64,000 bases of DNA from Sphaerolaimus hirsutus. Lineage: Eukaryota > Nematoda > Chromadorea > Monhysterida > Sphaerolaimidae. Location: positions 27,601,785 through 27,665,784 of the forward strand of contig OZ038452.1 in the NCBI GenBank assembly GCA_964036195.1. Reading direction: 5' to 3'. Position 1 is the first letter of the stretch. Every line of letters begins with the position of its first letter. Below, in pieces: positions 10,401 through 21,400 of this stretch. The translations under genes and the position numbers were made by a program. A model generated the notes under the pieces. That model ran no database searches. It was not told the origin of the DNA and saw nothing but the letters and a program-made list of their open reading frames with translations.

Positions 10401-13400
10401 TTTGAACCCTAGTGTGTGGGCCGCCAATCCGGTAAACTCAAATAGTGAAAAAAAAATTGAATTGTCAATTGCAACTAGTGTCAATACCTCCAAACGCCAT
10501 TAGCTTATTTCTCGAGTAACAAAATGGCAACTCAAACCCACCGTGTGCACCGCAGTTGACACGGTGATCTCAATCTTTTTTCTTTTTACTTTGCGCATGT
10601 CGCCGGTGGATTTGGGTTTCGGCGCCAGCCCCTTGGCTTCGCGGATCACGTTGCTGTCGGATTTTGCGAAATTGATCCGCTGAAAGTGAATTGTTTACGG
10701 TGATGGTTTTGTGGACTGGTGTTAAACGACGAAATTTTATGTTTTGGAGGGTTTGAAGTGACGCCATCGATTTCTAGTTGATAAGTTTCATGCGCGCGAA
10801 GTTTCAAATTCCAGTTAAAAAATAAATATTAGGGGACGTTTGAAATTATAGTCTGCATCCGGAAAAAAGTATAAAACTTGACAAGATATGGAATAGGTAG
10901 GTACGAAAATTGGTGATATCATTATTCGATGTGAAAACACATACGACATCGATGTTCAGAAAGAAAATTGCCAAATCTCGACATTGAATGCCGAAAATTG
11001 CTGAAAATCGACATTCACTGCCAAACTTGTTAAATATCGACAATTCAATGTCAAAATTGTAACCCCCAAAAAAACGCACCATAGGCTTTTCATAGAACAT
11101 GAAACCCTGCATACTTCTTTTCGCCATCGTAGCAGCGGAGATTTCCTTGAAAACCACAAAAGCCTGACCACGCATTTTGGACGTTTTCAATGCTACCACA
11201 TCGATTATCAACCCGAATTGGCCAAACAGATTGTATAGTTGCCGCCGGAGTTCTGAAAAGAGACAATTGCTGGAGTTTTTGATGTTCAAGTGAGATCTAG
11301 ATTCGGGGATTGTAAAATTTTACTTTGATTAATTGGCGCACAGAATACAGCATTTTTGCATTCCGCATCAGGATCAGGGTTGGTTTTATAAAAATTCATT
11401 TTAGTAAAATTGTATAAAAATTGTATAAAATTTTTATTTTATTTTTATTTTATTCTTGTTTCATTTTATTTTATTTTATTTTATTCCCAAAAGTCATTAA
11501 TAAAATAAAATGACTCATTTTACAAAAATTTTACAAAAATTTTACAAAAATTTTACAAAAAATCAGAAACATGCATGCAAGGCCAGAAAAATGTTATAAT
11601 TATACCTTAGGCGCTCCACACGGTGGTTGACGCTACTTTTTGGAAGTCGATTGAGTCAACTCAGAGTCAACTGTTTTTTTTTAGTTGACCCCAGAACCTA
11701 TTTAGTTGAAAACGTGCACACTTTTTTTGTGTCAACTGAAAAATTTGGACAGTTGACAATTTTGAGAAAGTGACAAGTCAATTAAAATGACACGCGTGCA
11801 CTAAAAAGTGTACGTTTTTCATTCAGTTGACATTTCTTGATGATTACCTTTGTCAATTGGGTGATTTTATTAGGCAAAAATCAACTTTAGTTGACATTTT
11901 TGCTGCACTCAAATAACAGATTTTTATAGTGAAAATGTCAACTAGTGAAAAGTGTGTGTGTAGCGCATGTAAGTGTACGTTTTTAGTTGACATTTTCATT
12001 TTACAGAAATTCAATTGACACAAGTAGTCGCTCTTCATTGTCAATTGCCCAAAATAGTGCAAAAAAGTACGTTTTTTCGCTAGTTGACACAGCACTCGCC
12101 GACTTTCTAAAAGTACCTTTATTAATTCATTTTTAATTGAAAATGTATGAAATTTGAGACTCTGATAGAGAAAAATTTACTTCATTTTTCATAGAAGAAC
12201 TTTTTGCATGAAAAATTTTAATAAAGTTTTGAAAAACATTTTTGTCCAAATTTTTTGCTTGAGTTGACATCAGGTTTTTGTACTGATCGTACACGCACTC
12301 TCACTTGACAACCATGAATTTTTAACTTTGTCAACTTCAAAAAAAGTTTTATCACAAAACTTACTAAAAATGTAATTTGATGCTGTAGTAGTGAGGGAAA
12401 AGGTGAAAAAGTGGATAAAGACTGGTGAATGCAGACTGTCATAAATAAAATGACCAAATTGCTCAATTGACATATCATGTGATTGTATTTGTCAAATTCA
12501 TGAATTCATGCTCAACTCAGCAATTTTTCACTCATTTTCAAAAATCATTTTTGAAAGTCAAAAATGTTTCCATTCTTCACAATTAAAAAATATATGTTTG
12601 AAAATTTTTCCTCTATCAAATGACATGTATTACACAATTTAAATTGCAGTAAAAACATAACTTTGAAATATTTATACATAGAATTTTCTAAAAATCATAT
12701 ATTTTGTTTCCTGTATGCATTTCTTTTTGTTCACTGATCACTATGTTCCAAATTTTTTTATCTTTCTGCTGGTACTGTTTCCAATATGATACACATTTGT
12801 TGTTTTAAATGAAAAATAAATTTTGGTTTGATACAAAATAATTTTTTCATCTATCATTAAGGCATCATTTAAACATGTTGATATATAAAAAAATTGCCCT
12901 ATATTAATACTACAGGAATCACCAAAACAATTTTCACACAATTACACATGTCACAAATTAAAAATTTTTTAATGTGAAACAAGAAAATAAATTTTAAAAT
13001 TATCATACTTTACTTTAACATGAATAATCAAGTGTCGCAATATCAAATGGCTTTTGCTTAACAACATAGGAACATTTAAATCACACAAATAGCATCAAAG
13101 AAGGCTGGGTCAACTCATTTCTGAAAATGTATTTTTCGCAGTTGACAATATCATTTAACAATCAGACCTAACTACCCAAAAAATAACAAAAAACAGGTTA
13201 ACACATACGCAGTTGCATAAATGTCTACTAAGAAATAGGTTGTGTCAACTAAATGGAGTTGACTCTGAGTTGACGCTGGAATCTATGTCAACTAGCGTGT
13301 GCAGCGCCTTACATGAAAAACCTGTGACAAATTTTTCCCTTACTTTTCAAAAGTTGCATGCAATATGTATTGTTAGCTAGCTGCAAGTGTAAAGTTACAA

Positions 13401-14680
13401 TTATTGATAAGAATGGTTTGCATTTTCAGAGGTAGGACTACTGGAGTGTGCTGGTCACATTTGTAAAATGTCATGCAAAGTGTCAATGGTCATGACAAAT
13501 GTAAAGTAAAGTATCAATTGTCATGCAAAATGTCAAGTGTCATGTAAAATTTCAAGCAAAGTGGCAATTGTCATGACAAATGTCATGCAAAGTGTAAATT
13601 GTATATCCAAATCTTGTGTTTTTGTATCCATAGTATGTTTTATATCCAAATCTTATGTTTTTGTATCCAAATGTTCACCTAAAGTTTTGGAGTTAACAAC
13701 AACATAATTTGGGTACAAAACATAAGATTTTGAAATAAAACATGAGATTTGAACACAATTTGCTTGACAATTGATACTTTAATTTTTACATGTCATGACA
13801 ATTTACACTGTACTTTACATTTGTCATAACAATTGACACTTTGCATGACATTTTACATGACATTTGACACTTTACAATGCTTGGGACACCCCCCAGATCC
13901 ATGAATAAATAGATAGAGACTCGAGCAATGAGACAAAATTTTACAAAAAATAGGAATTTTTATACAATTTTACAAAAATATGAATTTTTATACAATTTTA
14001 CAAAAATTTTACAAAAATTCGAATTTTTATACAATTTTTATTTTTATTCTTAAATTTTCCATTTTATTTTATTTTATTTTATTCTTGAATATTCCATTTT
14101 ATTTTTATTTTATTTTTATTTTTTTCTGAGATTTTGCCAACCCTGATCAGGATGGAATGTTAAAAAATTAAAACGTGAAATAACTCGTTCTTAAATAGCT
14201 GAAAATATGCATAAACACTTGAATTAGTGATTCTGAAGGTGAAAATAAGGACTCGTGGGAACTAGCGATTTTGAGCAATTTCTGGAGAAAAAAATTACAA
14301 AAAATCGCTCCAAATAGCTGGGCCATTTGGGGAGGGGGGTTAACCCTCTCTTTGACCCCTCCCCCAATGGAAAGTTCCAATTCAACTGAAAACATCCGGT
14401 CAAATGATGACGTTTTTCTAACCCCCCTCCCTCAACGTTGCCTTGAAATTACAACATATTTTACCCTACCAAGCCGTGTAAACACCCAGATGAGAATGTG
14501 AGCTTCAAACAGTGTCTAAATTTGAACTACACGGGTTGAAAGGCATAGATTTACCGACACGTTGTGTTGGCACCTTTCCAAAACATAATAAATTGTCAAT
14601 AAGTCAAACGTACCATCCTTTTTCACGTGATCATTCAGATTGTTTATGTAAATAGCGTGATTCGGACGAATGTCGGCCAT
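7471..14680 (-). CDS. snf: U1 snRNP A / U2 snRNP B'' protein (snf/SNRPA-SNRPB2 type)
   Basis: Five exons, minus strand: 14680-14614, 11252-11080, 10679-10590, 9619-9507 and 7630-7471. All phases match and give 200 residues. RRM1 starts right after the initiator with [11 protein letters not shown] (RNP2) and has [10 protein letters not shown] (RNP1). A basic linker follows ([16 protein letters not shown] region). RRM2 has [10 protein letters not shown] (RNP2) and [10 protein letters not shown] (RNP1) and ends GILVAYANK. Family knowledge: these proteins bind U1 stem-loop II and U2 stem-loop IV RNA in the spliceosome, and many invertebrates have one protein doing both jobs. The sequence is more diverged than insect or vertebrate versions. 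The ATG is the only reasonable start, because RRM1 begins six residues later. The donor of exon 3 (AAA|GTAAAA) is the least certain boundary. The introns are filled with nested transposons. Confidence 0.93.
7703..8075. mobile_element. hAT-like MITE related to 18288-19008
   Basis: The left end is TAGGGATGGATAAAAAGCGC and the right side has AAAAAAGCGCTGGCCATCCC. The central segment (ATATGG..GTATATCA..AATGGCTGTGAAGCCAT) is clearly homologous to the middle of the element at 18288-19008. No clean target duplication is visible, so it is an older or damaged copy. It is intronic in the snf gene. Confidence 0.55.
8293..9444. mobile_element. Fold-back element with about 190-bp arms, CAGGGATGGGC ends
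   Basis: Arms 8293-8480 and 9243-9444 are inverted copies: CAGGGATGGGCATTTTCAG / CTGAAGATGCCCACCCCTG, and GATAGCTTGAGCTACGG / CCGTAGCTCAAGCTATC. TA flanks both ends; no 8-bp duplication is seen. The centre is occupied by a separate hAT-like element (8511-9089). Confidence 0.75.
8511..9089. mobile_element. hAT-like element carrying CGGGAT minisatellite, nested
   Basis: Ends are TAGGGTTCAAACGGGAT and ATCCCGTTTGAACCCTA, with a perfect 8-bp duplication GGGACTAT at 8503-8510 and 9090-9097. The arms consist of inverted arrays of CGGGAT/CGGGATTGG units, and the single-copy core is about 170 bp. It sits inside the fold-back 8293-9444. A second copy lies at 10004-10411. Confidence 0.87.
9688..9934. 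mobile_element. Family K MITE (TATACTCGGCGGACC ends)
   Basis: Terminal repeats TATACTCGGCGGACC and GGTCCGCCGAGTATA enclose about 250 bp. The interior GTATCCAGCTCGCGCGTTAT is shared, inverted, with 61107-61365. No coding capacity. The superfamily is uncertain. It lies in the snf gene intron between exons 9619-9507 and 10679-10590. Confidence 0.8.
10004..10411. mobile_element. hAT-like element of the TAGGGTTCAAACGGG family
   Basis: The ends match those of 8511-9089. The flanking octamers are GTGTATGG and GTGTGTGG (7 of 8), consistent with a slightly mutated target duplication. The CGGGAT arrays are shorter and more diverged here. Confidence 0.8.
11612..13310. mobile_element. Long fold-back with GTCAACT arms, nested (family C)
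   Basis: The left end AGGCGCTCCACACGG pairs loosely with the right end CGTGTGCAGCGCCTT. Arms carry GAGTCAACTCAGAGTCAACT on the left and AGTTGACTCTGAGTTGAC on the right. The core is very AT-rich with no protein-like ORF. It is the longest copy of the CACACTAGTT-ended group in the window. Confidence 0.65.
13440..13890. mobile_element. Family B-type fold-back, nested
   Basis: Inverted arms of TAAAATGTCATGCAAAGTG and CACTTTGCATGACATTTTA words surround a core with inverted TATCCAAATCTTATGTTTT units. It is inserted in the hAT-like composite 11375-14145. Its outer ends are diverged from the GTGCCAGTCCC type. Confidence 0.6.
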
Positions 14681-15457
14681 ATTGCGTAGAAAAACCGTCC
14701 AAAATCAAATAATTACGCTGACGACAATGCTACAGTGCGCGCAGAAATTTATGTTTTTTTATTATTTTTCGGCCATCTAAACAACAAGACGAAGAGACCC
14801 CGTACGAGAACTCGGCAGCCAGCCAAAAACAGCCGGCAGAAACTTGTTTTGAAATCGATCAAATAAAATAGGCTAAAAATGGGTAAATAACCATCTATAT
14901 AGACGAAAATAGCGAAAATACCTCTCTGCACCTCAAAATATGTGCGTTCCCTGCGAAATGTAAGATATATAGCAATTTAACTTCATTGTTGAGTCACACA
15001 CAAAAGTGACACGCCTGACCGAAAATGCGTGCTTAGCGCTCGCGGGCAATCACGCCAAAGTGGGCGGAGCTTATGCGGACCGGCCCATGCAAAGCAAAAT
15101 ATCTGCGTGCACTGTAAACAACCTCCAAAATTCAAGGAAGGTAAACAGTTGGATACGTGCCAATCTGAATAGTTTACGCATTGTGAATGGTAAAAAGTTT
15201 ACCAAAAAAAGTTTAAAATATTTGATGTGGGAATATTAAATAGACTAGACGCGATTTTGACCTGCAAGAATTTATAGTGCTACCCGCAACACCTGTCGTA
15301 TTGTTTCTATGAACAAAAGCATAAATATCTCATAAATTCTGATTCACATAAAGGATTTGGCACCTTGCCAGTCGCGGATCATATAGCGTATAGCTTTACG
15401 ATTTTATAGGAAAAATAAATTTCGCAACACTTTCGCGCCTTCGCCGGTGGCAGCCGC
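14681..15457. promoter_or_regulatory. Divergent intergenic region (shared promoter candidate)
   Basis: The start codons of the snf gene (minus) and the gene at 15458 (plus) face away from each other across 777 bp. The region must hold both 5' UTRs and probably both promoters. I see no clear TATA box or other defined site. The role is inferred from layout only. Confidence 0.4.
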
Positions 15458-18400
15458 ATGGGCTCGGTATGGCTCAAAACGGTTATTCAAAAAGTTTTGT
15501 ATATTTTTCTCTTGATTGAAATCGACATTCTAACAAAAATTCAGGTAAAATCACGTTTGGAGAAAACTCTGCAAACTCTGGGCGGTTCCCCCGGCACGAG
15601 CGATTTCACTTTTTCGGGAATCGAAAAGCGTTATGAACAGCTGTATAAAACTTCATTGAAGGTTTGTTTTTCAATGTATTTTTGCAGTGATTTTTCAATT
15701 GATAATATAGTATATTTTCATATGTATAGGTAATTCACACCAAATCATTTGATGTTTTTAGACCGCCGCCTTTCATAAATGCGTAATTTCACGAATAAGT
15801 ACAAGTGATACAATGGCTTGATGGTAAAGGCCATATGCCGCGAGAAACACAATTTTTATGTAGATATTACATATTTAGATGTCCATTGTGCTCTGTAGCA
15901 AATGTTAAAAATTTAAGATTCCCGATGAAAGAACTATAAAATTGCACATTATTGCAGGACGATTTGGCATTTGTCCAATTGAACCCAGAAGATCTTCTAT
16001 CGAAACCAGACTTTCGATTTCTTCGAGAATTTATGCAGAAATTTACAAGCGACGATGTAAATAAAATTCGGGCGTTGTGTGCAGAGTTGCCTGAAGAGGT
16101 GCTATAATCATTTTATGTTCTTTTCTATTGAATTTCGATTTTGCTAAACAGTTTTCTGTCATTTTTACGCAGGGCTGCACGGTAAAACATTTTACGGAAT
16201 TATATTTCAAGCGATACTTAGCTGCAGCAGATTTCAGAAATTTGCGAGAGACTGTGCAAGATTTCGCCTATGTCACAGGCAAGGGAGTCGTGAGAGGGCG
16301 TGATATCATCATTCCAGTTGTTAGTATTTTGGGGGGTTGTGTTGTGGTAGTTACTTTATCGGTGTGTCTGTTGGGGTTTGAGTTTGCCCTTTCCAGGATT
16401 TTCCCTTAATACCACGAAATGCCCCTTGGAAGTTGAATATTTTTCCAGCAAAGTTTGAGGGGGTTTATTCAAGGTAGGGATGGAAAATACGTTTTTAACC
16501 ACCCATTTAAACACCCACCCCGCTTTTCAGACAGTTTGATCCGAAGCGATTTTTGAGAATTTTTGGCACCAATTTTCGCTCAAAATTACCTGTTTTTAAC
16601 CCCCCCCCCCTGAGGGTACTGGAGACCCCTGTCCCACATGTCAATATATGAACAATTTTTTCCACAAAACCTTCAAAATTTTATACACAATTTCCCGCAG
16701 AAACCGTGCTCCTCTGGTCAGACAACACAATACATAAAACTATCATCCGCATGCGACGAATGTGCCCTGTTTGCAATCCCGTGTACGCATGTAACTGAGC
16801 GGTTTGTACCCAGAAATACGTTTTTGCGACACGAATTGACTTCAGTGGCGAAAACAATGGCAAGCGACAGGTTTGGTTGGAGGTTGGGGGCTTTTTCTAT
16901 GTTTATGGTTTTAAACGTAGTGCAAAAAGTGCACTGCTTACAGCGGGAACCGAACCCGTGTCATTTGAGCACCGGTTGGGTGCGTATCACTATCCATTAC
17001 ACCAGGGGTCTCCAAGATTTTGGCCTTCGCGGGGGCTGGATAGATAGCAAATCGCTCCTCCGGAGGGATAGATAGCTGAAAAAATTTTCTGGGGGGGGCT
17101 CGCGGGGGCAAAATATATAGGCTTTTCCAGTGCATAGAAGGCCGAAAGGGGAAAAAATCGCTAATAATCGGTTAAAAGTGGTCAAAAGTAGGCTTAAATT
17201 GGCTAAAAACAGGCATATAACCATGCATATAGCCGGAGAGCCCAATTTTGAAGGTGAAAAACTATATAAAGGTGCGAAAATTGGCGATTTTGAGCGAAAA
17301 TTGGGGTAAAATTTTTCAAAAACCACTCTAGATAGATAGATAGCTGAGCGATTTGGGGGGGGGGTTGTTGGGGGTAGTAGCCAAAAAATTTGCCTCGGGA
17401 TAGATAGATAGCTGAGCGGCCTCCGGGATAGATAGATAGCTGGCGGATTTGGGGGGGGGGCAGCCCCCCCCCCCCAGCCCCCCCCCTAGGAGACCCCGTA
17501 TTACACTATAGGGCATAATAATACTATGTTGCGATGGCATTGCTCTCAAATTAGCGACAAGTCGGGCTGTCCGACAGGTATGCAATTTCGATAACTTCAT
17601 AATTTTGAAGATGTTGTTATCTATCGTTCTCGCACATTTTCACCACTCCACCACTTTTTTAAACGTCACTTTCCTTTTGTAAAGTGTCCCGTTTTGTCAC
17701 TTTGGTAACGCATCGCTGACAGAGAATTGGAAAATTCAAGTTTCTCTAAATATCGACTTTTTGGCGTTATCGACATTTAGAAGTAGCCCCCATTTTTTCC
17801 CATTTTGCTCCATTTAATCCAAAACCCACTCTTTCAGTTTTACTCATTTCTAGGTCGACATTGGGATTCGGAACAGAGAGCTTGCCTTCACCTGCATCCG
17901 GACACAATCAACATTATCACTACCAAAAAAATCCATTGCCCACTTCAAACTATGTCAGAGATAGTGCGAAATTGCAAACAGTTCAGTCCAATTCTCAAAT
18001 CCAGTCGCCGCATTTTTCTATTGGCAATTCACCTGGATCAGAGAATTGGAGTTGTGCCAATTTCGATGTCACAAATGATTCAGTTTCGTGGCACGACGCC
18101 AACAATGGAATTGTTCATGGTGTTAATGGGAACAGTGTGACTGGAAATGCACCCCAATCGGCAGTGAATCATAACGGTTAGCTTGCACTACTTTATTGTC
18201 AATTTTATTGTAAGTTTATTTCAACATGAAATCTCTGAAATTTTAACATGAAAAAGTCAGTGTCTTAATTTTTTTATGTATCCAAATTAGGGTTGAAAAA
18301 AAACGTTTTTTTTAACAAGATGTTTTTTTTATAAAAAAACGTTGTTTTTAAGACGTTTTTTTATAATAAAAAACGTTGTTTTTTTAAACGTTTGTTTTTA

Positions 18401-21400
18401 AATAAAAAACGTTGTTTTTAGAAGCTCCCAGATATGGCCTTGTGTCAACATATATAGGTATATCAGACAGTGGCAATACTCTGTGATGTTATATATGACC
18501 ATATAATGGCTGTTGAGCCATGGGATAGCGTTATAAGTGGTGAGTTGTGTCAAAAATGCCCATTTTTTGTCGATACGTTCGTATATCGCCTTATGGTCGA
18601 ATGTTCGTGACTTCAGGTAAAGTTTGGCACGGAATAGTGATGAAACAAAGTTATAAAAGGATGTTGTTACTTTTGAAGTGAAGTTACACACTGTGGAGGT
18701 ACATGGAAGCACATTACCTCATTATTATATACTACACCGACATATGACTGCTTAATCACCCATGGTAGCATATATAAATGGATACTTTGATACTAAAAAT
18801 GCCACAAAACCAATGAAAACAACCACCAATGTCAATTTGTGTGTGAAATTGCGCGTTTGCGCGCAAACATTTTGCAAAATATTTACCCAGTGCTTAGTAC
18901 TAAAAATTTCGGTCGATGTTTTTAAAAAAAAAACATTTCGGACGTCATGTTTTAAAAAAAAAACGTTGTTTAAAAAAAAACGTTATAAAAAAACATCGGC
19001 CAACCCTAATCCAAATCCATGCATCCGAAGATGCAAGAAATATTCAAATTTTAACTTGATACTCCATTTTTCTCTCCCATTTACTCAGGTTTGAGCCTTC
19101 CCACTGGCGCGAATAACCAAATGCCAGGACGACCGGAACAATGCAATTTTGCTTCAATTCAATCGGCTGAAAGAATCCCCACGCCAAGGATGCTCAAATC
19201 CATGCCATCGGTAACGTGATTTCGGGATTGACTTTTCGGGTTCAAACGGGATGGACTTTTCGGGATCGGAATGGGATTGCCTTTCTGAGATTTCGGGATC
19301 GGGACTGCAAAATCCCGAAATTTCTCGGGGTTGGGACTGCAAAATCCCGAAATTTCTCGGGATTCGGATCGGGATCCCGTTTCAAGGACCCGTGTGCAGC
19401 GTATCTAAACTTTCAGTGCATCTCAAATTGTTTCCAGCACGTGTAAACCTCAGCGCATCTATGCACCCTAAATATTTATTTATGTTTTTATTTGGAAATC
19501 AACATTTCAATTGGGATGTGTAAATATTTATGTATGAATTTGGATGCACATACCGTATTACCTCGAATTAACCCCCCCCTTGAATTACAGGGGTCTCCAG
19601 GATTTTGGCCCTCGCGGGGGCTGGATAGATAGCAAATCGCTCCTCCGGAGGGATAGATGGCTGAAAAAAATTTTCTGGGGGGGGGGGCTCGCGGGGGCAA
19701 AATATATAGGCTTTTTCAGTGCATAGAAGGCCGTAAGGGGAAAAATCGCTAATAATCAGTTAAAAGTGGCCAAAAGTAGGTTTCACATAGCTAAAAACAG
19801 GCAAATAACCATGCATATAGCCGGAGAGCATGATTTTGAAGGTGAAAAACTATAAAAAGGTGCAAAAATTAGTGATTTTGAGCAAAAATTGGGGCAAAAT
19901 TTCTCAAAAACCACTCCAGATAGATAGATAGCTGAGCGATTTGGGGGGGGGGTCTTTGGGGGTCAGGGACGTACGCAGGATTTTTGAGCGGGGGGGGCGG
20001 ATTGTATACGGAGCCCGGCGAACGGGGGGGGCGGCGCCCCCCCCCCCTAAAATTTTCTCCTGTAGTGAACGGAATGGGGCCATGGCGCTGGCGCCATTCA
20101 TTGGCGCCAGCGCCATGACCCTATTGGCGCTGGCGCCATTCATTGGCGCCAGCGCCATGACCCTATTGGCGTTGGCGCCAACGCCAAAGTGTACTCTGAG
20201 TACTTATTTGCGCCTAAAATTAGGTACAGGGCACTGCGTTGAAGGCATTTGTAGTGGTGATATCACTCCGGAATTGAAAATATGAATTATATATAGAGTG
20301 GGGGTTGGAAATGCGCGCTTGCGCGCAAAATTTTTGCTCAGTCGGCACAAAATCGCTTCACGAAAGTGCCATTTCTGGCACTTTTTTTTGTCCGGCCCGG
20401 GAACGGGGGGGGCGGCCGCCCCCCCCGCCCCCCCCCCTGCGTACGTCCCTGTTGGGGGTAGTAGGCAAAAATTTTGCTTCGGGATAGATAGATAGCTGAG
20501 CAGCCTCCGGGATAGCTGGCGGATTTGGGGGGGGGGGGCAGCCACCCCCCAGCCCCCCCCCCTAGAAGACCCCTGTTGAATTAACCCCCTATCGAAATAC
20601 CCCTCCCCCTAAAATTTGGCTGAGGAAATAACCCCACCCCCTCGAAACACCCCCCCCCCTAAAATTGTGTGTAAAGAGAACGTAAATGACAAATACCGCA
20701 GTTGGTGATCTGTACAATGCAGTACACACGTTAATGATTGAGTGACGTTAGGGAAGGGTTTATGCGTATATGGAGTCATATATGACTATAAACACATGTA
20801 CATCTATGTAATTGTTTGATTTTTCTACGTCTGCGTATAGGGATTTTCCAAAAAATTTGCTGGCGAAATTAGAAAATCCCTGGGGGTATTTCGAGGTAAT
20901 ACGGTAGATGGTACTATGGTGCGCAGCGTGGTGCGGAAAGATTTTTTGATTGTGCTACCATGCCGCAGCAGCACAAAGTGCACAGATGCGCTGGGAGTGA
21001 ATTAGAACTGATGTGTGAGAGTTTCTACCGTTTTACCCTCTATATACCATTTTAGCTATTTTTACCTGCTACTTTCACTTCATTCAATGCCTTGAAAAAT
21101 GCCATATATATTGAATTGTCATGGACCATAATACCCTGTAATGGTACCACTAATTTTCGTTCAATTTTAAATCGAGTAAAATGGCACCCGAGTAACCTAG
21201 TGCCATTCTATCACTGAATGCAGCGGGATTATGCAATTTAATCCCTGAATTTAAATTATTAATGCGTCACTTGCCGATATGCGTCAGATATGCCGGGTGG
21301 CCCACGTCAGGCGCACGGTTTTGATTGGCCCCCAACACATCAATTTTGAATGAAAACCGCTCGAAATTGGTATGGGGGTAAATAAATGTACCCCATTTGT

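Larger units (their letters stand above)
11375..14145. mobile_element. 2.8-kb hAT-like composite element, CAGGGTTGG ends
   Basis: The left end CAGGGTTGG and right end CCAACCCTG are flanked by a perfect 8-bp duplication ATCAGGAT (11367-11374 and 14146-14153). Subterminal regions are inverted AT-rich arrays (TTTTATTTTATT and ACAAAAATTTT). The element fills much of intron 1 of the snf gene. It contains two separate fold-backs (11612-13310 and 13440-13890) and no transposase ORF. Confidence 0.82.
19553..20904. mobile_element. Family A MITE containing two further nested elements
   Basis: Left end CCGTATTACCTCGAATTA and right end TTTCGAGGTAATACGG, with TA on each side. It is split by a hAT-like insertion at 19588-20575. 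It lies in the last large intron of the gene at 15458-22617. Confidence 0.8.
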
